Made by a program: the position numbers and the translations under genes
Notes under the pieces: generated by a model
What the model was told of the DNA's origin: nothing
What the model saw: the letters and a program-made list of their open reading frames with translations, nothing else
The model's database searches: none
From: an uncultured Collinsella sp.
GTDB taxonomy: Bacteria > Actinomycetota > Coriobacteriia > Coriobacteriales > Coriobacteriaceae
Direction of reading: 5' to 3'
Assembly (NCBI GenBank): GCA_900542175.1
Contig: UQNC01000006.1
Span: forward strand, 1 to 64,000
DNA: 64,000 bases
Shown: positions 58,186 to 64,000 of the stretch, piece after piece
Numbering within the stretch: position 1 is the first letter of the stretch
Layout: every line of letters begins with the position of its first letter

Positions 58186-61100
58186 GACGACGCATCGCTG
58201 GGCGGTCGCTCAGCAAAACCCCGAGCTCGAAAAGGAGCTTTCGGCTGGCCTGGGCATTCCCGGGCTGGTGGCGCGTATTATGGTCGCGCACGGCATTACA
58301 TCCATCGAAGAAGGTCAGCTGTTTTTGACGCCTTCGCTCGATCGCGACTGGGCCGACCCACTCATTATCCCGGGCATGTCGGTCGTTGCCGACCGCGTCG
58401 AGCGTGCTATTTGCAACCACGAGCACATTGCGGTCTTTGGCGATTTTGACGTTGACGGTATTACGTCGACCTGCCTGTTGACCGAGGCACTGCGCACGTT
58501 TGGCGCCGATGTCACGCCGTTTATTCCGCATCGCTTTGACGAGGGCTACGGTCTTTCGCGCGCGGCGCTCGACCGCGTTAACGAGCTCGCTCGCCCTCAG
58601 CTGATCGTGACCGTCGATAACGGTATTGCCGCCAAGGATGAAGTCTCCTATCTGGAGAGCCTGGGGATCGATTTGGTGGTCACGGACCATCACGAGCCCT
58701 CCGACCAGGTGCCGCAGGGCGTGCCCCTGACCGACCCCAAGCTCGAGGACGAGGGCCCCTCGCGCGAGCTTGCCGGTGCCGGCGTGGCACTCAAGCTGGT
58801 GCAGGTCCTGGGCGAGCGTTTGGGCAAGCCGTCGTATTGGCGTTCGCTGATCGAGGTCGCGGCGCTGGGCACCGTGTCCGACATGATGCCGCTCACGCCC
58901 GAGAATCGCGCACTGGTCGCCGAGGGCATCCAGCAGATGCGCGTGACGGCCCGTCCCGGCTATATCGCGCTTGCCGCACTTGCCAAGGCCGACCTTTCTA
59001 CCATTACGGCCGACGGCCTGTCGTTTTCGCTCATCCCTCGTCTGAATGCTGCCGGCCGCATGGCTGATCCCAAGCTGGCGCTCGACCTGCTGCTTGCCCG
59101 TGATCCTATCGAAGCAAGTGCACTGGCAGCCGAGCTCGAGGAAATCAATCGCCAACGCCGTGAGATTGAGGCGGAGCTCACGTGCGATGCCATGGCGAAG
59201 GTCGAGGAGACTTATGACGGCGGGCGCGCAATCGTCGTGGGCGGCGAGGGCTGGCACGAGGGCGTCAAAGGCATCGTGGCGAGCCGCTTGACCAATCGCT
59301 ATCACGTGCCGGCGCTGCTGTTCTCGATCGAGGACGGTATCGCGCGCGGCTCTGGTCGCTCGGTGGGCAAAGTTAACCTGTTTGACGCCGTCGAGCGCTG
59401 TTCCGACCTGCTGATTCGTCGCGGCGGACATGCCGGTGCGGTGGGTGTGACCATCGAGGCATCCAAGCTCGATGAGTTCCGCCGCCGCCTTTCCGCCGTG
59501 CTATCGGAGCTTCCCGCCGAGGACTTTGAAGACACCGACGAGGTCGCCGCCACCGTCGACCTTTCCGAGCTGAATATCGAGACCATCGAGCAGATCTCCC
59601 GTCTTGAGCCGTTTGGCCAGGGCAACAAGGTGCCGCTGCTGGCTGCCGAGGGCGTGACGATGTGCGACCGCGCCGTGGTGGGCAAAACCGGCGAGCACAT
59701 GCGCTTTGTGGCGACCGATGGCGCCGCGAGTGTTCCGGCCATTATGTTCCGCGTGCCGCAAATCGATAAGCTCATCAACTGCGATAGCGCTGTCGACTTG
59801 GTGTTCGAGGCCGTTGCCGAGCATTGGCAGGGGCGTGTGAAGCCCAAGCTCATGATCAAGGATGTTCTGGTCCGCGATACCACGCTGCCCAGCGTCGACG
59901 ATCCGGCATGCGAGCTTCGTCGTGGCGTGCAGCCGGCGGATTCCGGCCTGCGCCTGGAGTCGCGTAAGCGCGAGACGCTCGCCCAGCTTTCCTATACCGA
60001 GCTCACGCGCTCGCTTATCCATAGCTTGATCGGATCGAACCAGCCGCACCGCGCGCAGGTTGAGGCGCTCGATGCCTTGGCCGACCACCAGAGCGTCTTG
60101 GCCGTTATGGGAACGGGCCGCGGCAAGTCTCTCATCTTCCATGTGCATGCTGCGCGCGAGGCTGTCCTTCGCGGACGTGCGAGTATCTTTGTCTATCCGC
60201 TGCGTGCGCTTGTTGCCGACCAGGCCTATCACCTCTCGTCGACGATGGCAGCGCTTGGCATTGGCGTTGGCGTGCTGACCGGCGAGACCGTGGAGGCCGC
60301 ACGCGATGATGTGTTCGCCGGCCTAGCTTCGGGCCGCACCGGTATCGTGCTCACGACGCCCGAGTTCCTATCTATCCACCGTGACCGCTTCGCGCGTTCG
60401 GGCCGCATCGGCTTTGTCGTTATCGATGAGGCGCACCACGCCGGCCTTGCCAAGGGCGGCGACCGCAGCGCCTATCTCGACATGCCCGATATCCTCAAAG
60501 CCCTGGGCGACCCGGTTGTTATGGCTGCGACGGCCACCGCGACGGCTCCGGTCGTGGCCGAGCTTGCCCGCATGCTGCCGATTACTCGCACGGTGGTCGA
60601 CGAGACGGTGCGCGAGAACCTGCAGCTCGAGGACGACCGCGACCTTACGAGCCGCGAGAACCGTTTGGTGTCGATCGTGGCGACGGGGGAGAAGACCGTC
60701 ATTTACGTCAATTCGCGCGACCAGTCCGTGGCGCTCGCCAAGACGTTGCGCAAGCGTGTGCCCGATTGCGCAACCCATATCGCGTTCTATAACGCGGGGC
60801 TTGCGCGCTCCGATCGCCGCCGCGTGGAGGAAGCATTCCGAGACGGAAGCCTCAGCTGCATCGTTTCGACCTCCGCCTTTGGCGAGGGTGTCAATCTGCC
60901 CGATATCCGCCATGTCGTGCTGTACCACATGCCGTTTGGCGCCATTGAGTTCAACCAGATGAGCGGGCGTGCCGGTCGTGACGGACAGCCCGCCGTGATC
61001 CACCTGCTCTATTCGTCGCGCGACGCCCGCATCAACGAGCGCCTGCTCGACTGCTACGCACCCGAGCGCGACGAACTCGTCACACTCTATCGTGCGCTGC

Positions 61101-61459
61101 AGACCATGTGGCGCTCCAACCGCGGTAAGACCGGGGATGATTCATTCTGCGCAAGCGATATCGACATCGCGCAGATGTGCCTTGCCATCGATGCTCGCAC
61201 GCCGGTCGACGAGCGCTCGGTGGAAAGTGGCCTGGGAATCTTCGAAGAGCTTGGTTTCTGTCGCGTTTCGGGGTTTGACGACACCCGTCGCATCGCGATG
61301 GCCGAAAACCCCGGCCGTGTGCAATTGAGCAGGTCAATTCGCTATTTGGAGGGCTTGCGCTCGCGCATGGAGTTCTCGGCTTTCCGGAGTTGGGCGCTCG
61401 ATTCGTGCGCTTCTGATATGCTAGCCAAAGTTAACCGCCCGATCGTACCGCGGGCCTAG
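58172..61459 (+). CDS. recJ: RecJ exonuclease fused to a RecQ-like helicase
   Basis: A 1095-residue two-enzyme protein. Residues about 1-600 are RecJ, the 5'-3' single-strand exonuclease: VFGDFDVDGITSTCLL (motif I), VTVDNGI, VVTDHHEPSDQVP (DHH), VGGEGWHEGVKGIVASRL and IRRGGHAGAVGVTI (DHHA1). Residues about 630-1095 are an SF2 helicase: HRAQVEALDAL, VMGTGRGKSLIFHVHAA (Walker A with Arg), VVIDEAHHAG, MAATATATAPV, STSAFGEGVNLPDIRHVVLY and QMSGRAGRDGQP. Fusion of a helicase to RecJ would couple unwinding to degradation in recombination repair. The ATG at 58172 follows GGGGGTGGG. It lies upstream of rel after 15 nt. Confidence 0.9.
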   Translation: MSSLKTTHRWAVAQQNPELEKELSAGLGIPGLVARIMVAHGITSIEEGQLFLTPSLDRDWADPLIIPGMSVVADRVERAICNHEHIAVFGDFDVDGITSTCLLTEALRTFGADVTPFIPHRFDEGYGLSRAALDRVNELARPQLIVTVDNGIAAKDEVSYLESLGIDLVVTDHHEPSDQVPQGVPLTDPKLEDEGPSRELAGAGVALKLVQVLGERLGKPSYWRSLIEVAALGTVSDMMPLTPENRALVAEGIQQMRVTARPGYIALAALAKADLSTITADGLSFSLIPRLNAAGRMADPKLALDLLLARDPIEASALAAELEEINRQRREIEAELTCDAMAKVEETYDGGRAIVVGGEGWHEGVKGIVASRLTNRYHVPALLFSIEDGIARGSGRSVGKVNLFDAVERCSDLLIRRGGHAGAVGVTIEASKLDEFRRRLSAVLSELPAEDFEDTDEVAATVDLSELNIETIEQISRLEPFGQGNKVPLLAAEGVTMCDRAVVGKTGEHMRFVATDGAASVPAIMFRVPQIDKLINCDSAVDLVFEAVAEHWQGRVKPKLMIKDVLVRDTTLPSVDDPACELRRGVQPADSGLRLESRKRETLAQLSYTELTRSLIHSLIGSNQPHRAQVEALDALADHQSVLAVMGTGRGKSLIFHVHAAREAVLRGRASIFVYPLRALVADQAYHLSSTMAALGIGVGVLTGETVEAARDDVFAGLASGRTGIVLTTPEFLSIHRDRFARSGRIGFVVIDEAHHAGLAKGGDRSAYLDMPDILKALGDPVVMAATATATAPVVAELARMLPITRTVVDETVRENLQLEDDRDLTSRENRLVSIVATGEKTVIYVNSRDQSVALAKTLRKRVPDCATHIAFYNAGLARSDRRRVEEAFRDGSLSCIVSTSAFGEGVNLPDIRHVVLYHMPFGAIEFNQMSGRAGRDGQPAVIHLLYSSRDARINERLLDCYAPERDELVTLYRALQTMWRSNRGKTGDDSFCASDIDIAQMCLAIDARTPVDERSVESGLGIFEELGFCRVSGFDDTRRIAMAENPGRVQLSRSIRYLEGLRSRMEFSAFRSWALDSCASDMLAKVNRPIVPRA

Positions 61460-61474
61460 GGGAAGGGGACCTCG

Positions 61475-63835
61475 ATGGATGCCGCAGCCCGTACCGCCCA
61501 TGATTCCACCCTCCAGCCGTTCTCGGAGATGGAGCACTATAAGCATGCCGATGAGCTGCCGCCCGAGATTATGGCGGACAGCTACGACAAACTGGAGCGT
61601 CTGTGCCTCAAATATATGAATGAGGACGACTTCTCCAAGGTGGAGCAAGCCTACTGCTTTGCCGCCGAGAAGCACTGCAACCAAAAGCGCCGCTCGGGTG
61701 AGATGTACATCAACCATCCCGTCGAGGTGGCCATCATTTTGGCCGATCTCAAGATGGACTGCGATGTAGTGTGCGCCGCGCTGCTGCACGATACCGTCGA
61801 GGATACCGAGACCTCGCTTGCCGATGTTTCCGGCCTGTTTGGCGATACGGTGGCCGAGCTCGTCGATGGCGTGACCAAGCTCACCAACATCGAAGTCGAC
61901 AGTATGGACGAGAAACAGGCGCTCACGCTGCGAAAGATGTTCCTCGCCATGTCCAAGGACATCCGCGTCATCATCGTTAAGCTTGCCGACCGTCTGCACA
62001 ACATGCGCACCCTTGCAGCCCTGCGTGAGGACCGTCGCCTGTTTAAGGCTCGCGAGACCATGGACGTGTATGCGCCCCTGGCCGACCGTCTGGGCATGAG
62101 CTCCATTAAATGGGAGCTCGAGGACCTGTCCTTCTTCTACCTGGAGCCCGATGCCTACCAGCGCATCGCACGCATGGTGGCGGAGTCGCGCGAGGTCCGT
62201 GAGCGCTATCTGGCCGAGACCATCAAGACGCTCACCGACGAGCTCAACCGCATTGGCCTGGAAGACTTCCAGATCAACGGCCGTTCCAAGCACTATTGGT
62301 CCATCTACCAAAAGATGAAGCGCAAGGGCAAGGAATTCTCCGAGATCTACGACCTGGTGGCACTGCGCGTCATCACGCATTCGGTGCGCGATTGCTACTC
62401 CACGCTCGGCGCGGTGCACACGCTGTGGCACCCCATGCCCGGCCGCTTTAAAGACTATATCGCCATGCCCAAGGTCAATAACTACCAGTCGCTCCACACG
62501 ACGGTCATCGGCCCCACGGCTCGCCCGCTCGAGATTCAGATTCGAACCTATGAGATGCATGAGCAGGCCGAGTACGGCATTGCCGCCCACTGGCTATATA
62601 AGAAGTCGGGCGGATCGTCTGCTTCCAAGACCAATGACGCTCAACGTTTGGACGACCAGATCAACTGGCTCAAGCATTCGCTCGATTGGGCGGCTTCCGA
62701 CGAGATCACCGATGCCAAGGAATACCTGCATTCGCTGAAGGTCGACCTCTTCGATCAGGAGATCTTTGTCTTTACGCCCAAGGGCGAGGTCATGGCGCTT
62801 CGTGCCGGCTCCACGCCGCTCGACTTTGCCTACGCCGTTCACACCGAGGTGGGAAACCATTGCGTCGGCGCCAAAATCAACGGTGCGGTGGCTCCGCTCA
62901 CGCACGAGATTAAGACGGGTGACCGTGTCGAGATTCTGACTAACAAGAGTTCCAAGCCGTCGCGTGATTGGCTCAAGATCGTTAAGACACCTTCCGCCAA
63001 GTCAAAGATCCGCCGCTATTTTGCCGCTGCGACCAAGGACGACGACGCTGCTGCTGGTCGCGATATGCTGGCTAAGGACCTGCGTAAGCGTGGCTATGGC
63101 ATTTCTACGCCGCGTTCGACGCGTGCGCTCAACGCCGTGGCGGAGCAGTTTAACTTCAAGCAGCTCGAGGACCTGTTTGCCGCCGTCGGCGCCGGCAAGG
63201 TTGCCCCGCGCGCTGTGGGCAATAAGGTCGAGCAAATCTTGGACCCCAAGCCCGAGGAACAGCTCACCAAGGCCGAGGCTATCGCCGAGGTCGTGAAGCA
63301 GCCTGCTCGCGGCTCCAACCGCAAGCCGCAAAAGCGCGGCAAGAGCGCCAGTAACGGCATTATCGTCAAGGGCGAGAGCAACAGCGGCCTACTGGTCCGT
63401 CTGGCTCATTGCTGCAACCCCGTGACGGGCGACGACATCGTCGGCTTCATCACGCGCGGTCGTGGCGTTTCGGTGCATCGCGCCAACTGTCCCAACGTCA
63501 AGGGTCTTATGGAGCATCCCGAGCGCATGATCGAAGTGGAGTGGGACGGCGCTGCCGACACCCTCTTCCAGGTCGAGATCGTGGTCGAGTGCCTGGACCG
63601 CATGGGCCTGCTCAAGGATGCCACCATTGCCATTGGCGATGCGGGCGGCAATATCCTTTCTGCCGCCACGTCGACCAACCGCGAGGGTATTGCAACCCTG
63701 CGCTTTATGGTCGAGATCTCGGACGCGAGTGGTCTGGATCCGCTGCTGGCCTCCATCAGCAGCGTTGACTCGGTCTACGACGCGCGCCGCCTGATGCCCG
63801 GTGAGGGTGGAGCCCAGCTTAAGCGCCGCGTTTAG
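61475..63835 (+). CDS. rel: Bifunctional (p)ppGpp synthetase/hydrolase Rel
   Basis: A 786-residue Rel/SpoT enzyme. The HD hydrolase (YINHPVEVAIILADLKMDCD, LLHDTVEDTETSLAD with His105-Asp106, LADRLHNMRTLAAL) is intact. The synthetase has NGRSKHYWSIYQKMKRKG (270-285), YDLVALRVI and YQSLHTTVIGP. Then come TGS (DLFDQEIFVFTPKGEVMALR), the Cys/His zinc-finger-like VRLAHCCNPVTGDDIVGFIT and a C-terminal ACT domain (TLFQVEIVVECLDRMGLLKD). It makes and breaks the stringent alarmone. GGGGAC lies before the ATG, 15 nt after recJ. Confidence 0.95.
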   Translation: MDAAARTAHDSTLQPFSEMEHYKHADELPPEIMADSYDKLERLCLKYMNEDDFSKVEQAYCFAAEKHCNQKRRSGEMYINHPVEVAIILADLKMDCDVVCAALLHDTVEDTETSLADVSGLFGDTVAELVDGVTKLTNIEVDSMDEKQALTLRKMFLAMSKDIRVIIVKLADRLHNMRTLAALREDRRLFKARETMDVYAPLADRLGMSSIKWELEDLSFFYLEPDAYQRIARMVAESREVRERYLAETIKTLTDELNRIGLEDFQINGRSKHYWSIYQKMKRKGKEFSEIYDLVALRVITHSVRDCYSTLGAVHTLWHPMPGRFKDYIAMPKVNNYQSLHTTVIGPTARPLEIQIRTYEMHEQAEYGIAAHWLYKKSGGSSASKTNDAQRLDDQINWLKHSLDWAASDEITDAKEYLHSLKVDLFDQEIFVFTPKGEVMALRAGSTPLDFAYAVHTEVGNHCVGAKINGAVAPLTHEIKTGDRVEILTNKSSKPSRDWLKIVKTPSAKSKIRRYFAAATKDDDAAAGRDMLAKDLRKRGYGISTPRSTRALNAVAEQFNFKQLEDLFAAVGAGKVAPRAVGNKVEQILDPKPEEQLTKAEAIAEVVKQPARGSNRKPQKRGKSASNGIIVKGESNSGLLVRLAHCCNPVTGDDIVGFITRGRGVSVHRANCPNVKGLMEHPERMIEVEWDGAADTLFQVEIVVECLDRMGLLKDATIAIGDAGGNILSAATSTNREGIATLRFMVEISDASGLDPLLASISSVDSVYDARRLMPGEGGAQLKRRV

Positions 63836-63871
63836 TCGCGACGAACGTGTCACATTATCGATATTCGCTAC

Positions 63872-63899
63872 ACTCGAGGCATCGTTTGATGCCTCGAGT
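63872..63899. terminator. 12-bp palindromic hairpin between rel and the next gene
   Basis: ACTCGAGGCATC (63872-63883) pairs perfectly with GATGCCTCGAGT (63888-63899) around GTTT; TTCTAT follows. Its weak U-tract makes it an inefficient terminator or an RNA-stability element 20 nt before the next start codon. Confidence 0.5.
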
Positions 63900-63919
63900 T
63901 CTATAGAGAGGAGAGGGAC

Positions 63920-64000
63920 ATGAGTGCTGTGTCCTTGGATTTAACTCCCAAGGGATCGGTCGAGATCGAGACGCTCGTAAACGGTCCCATTCAGACCAAT
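63920..64000 (+). CDS. Metallo-beta-lactamase-fold hydrolase, 5' end only
   Basis: ATG 63920 follows GAGGAGAGGG. The 27 visible residues begin MSAVSLDLTPKGSVEIETLV then NGPIQTN. The VNGPIQTNxY phrase is the first strand of glyoxalase II-type hydrolases (vvGplqtNcYil). The gene runs off the window, so the HxHxDH motif cannot be checked. It is likely in the recJ-rel operon. Confidence 0.65.
   Translation, partial: MSAVSLDLTPKGSVEIETLVNGPIQTN

Noticed and set aside
1..64000. tRNA, rRNA and CRISPR genes
   Set aside because: No TPsiC-like GTTCGAATC block in cloverleaf context, no 16S/23S landmarks and no evenly spaced direct repeats were seen in the intergenic regions read.

Overview
The window reads as chromosome from a high-GC, strictly fermentative Gram-positive gut anaerobe, most likely a Coriobacteriia member close to Collinsella. 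This is inferred from gene content: reverse rubrerythrin, an electron-confurcating lactate dehydrogenase/Etf operon, a clostridial-type single-chain PurL, PTS and BglG-type antitermination, bacterial Elp3, and strong GGGGG or AGGAGG ribosome binding sites. No database search was possible. No tRNA, rRNA or CRISPR array was seen.

1-8.2 kb: reverse rubrerythrin; an alcohol dehydrogenase/aldehyde dehydrogenase pair; two tiny ORFs (one Cys-rich); a metallophosphoesterase; a BglG/LicT antiterminator followed by a leader with a candidate RAT overlapping a terminator; a PTS EIIBC permease; and a ChbG/YdjC sugar deacetylase. The last group forms one sugar-utilisation unit. 8.2-19.5 kb: a DUF2130 coiled-coil protein, a Ski2-like helicase, TrmB, another methyltransferase, an XRE/DUF4097 pair, Elp3 and a spermidine-synthase-like protein.

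19.5-25.1 kb (minus strand): a three-gene operon of TerB-N protein, DUF2791/BrxD-like ATPase and Lhr-like DEAD helicase. This is the composition of the Shango anti-phage system (SngABC) and is the clearest defence island. 25.2-29.3 kb: a DUF554 membrane protein and a five-gene operon of mostly secreted or anchored proteins of unknown function, probably a surface structure.

29.6-38.7 kb: lactate dehydrogenase/EtfB/ferredoxin-EtfA, an HD hydrolase, AzlCD, a KdgT-type permease, a GGDEF diguanylate cyclase and an EamA exporter. 38.8-46.8 kb: PurL, a cation/proton antiporter, an SDR and homoserine dehydrogenase. 47.1-53.4 kb: a branched-chain amino acid ABC transporter with two tandem, closely related binding lipoproteins followed by LivHMGF.

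53.4-55.2 kb: a rearrangement scar carrying an IS110 transposase fragment and a frameshifted ParB-like fragment. It truncates the last gene of a PadR-DUF1700-DUF4097 operon that has a consensus promoter. 55.4-64 kb: CutC, a DUF4931/GalT-like protein, a BASS-family transporter, a RecJ-RecQ-like fusion with an overlapping upstream mini-ORF, Rel, and the start of a metallo-beta-lactamase-fold protein.

Scattered intergenic palindromes with different arms but GGGAC-containing loops (8.14, 22.05, 44.3, 49.8 and 55.2 kb) look like a REP-type repeat family.
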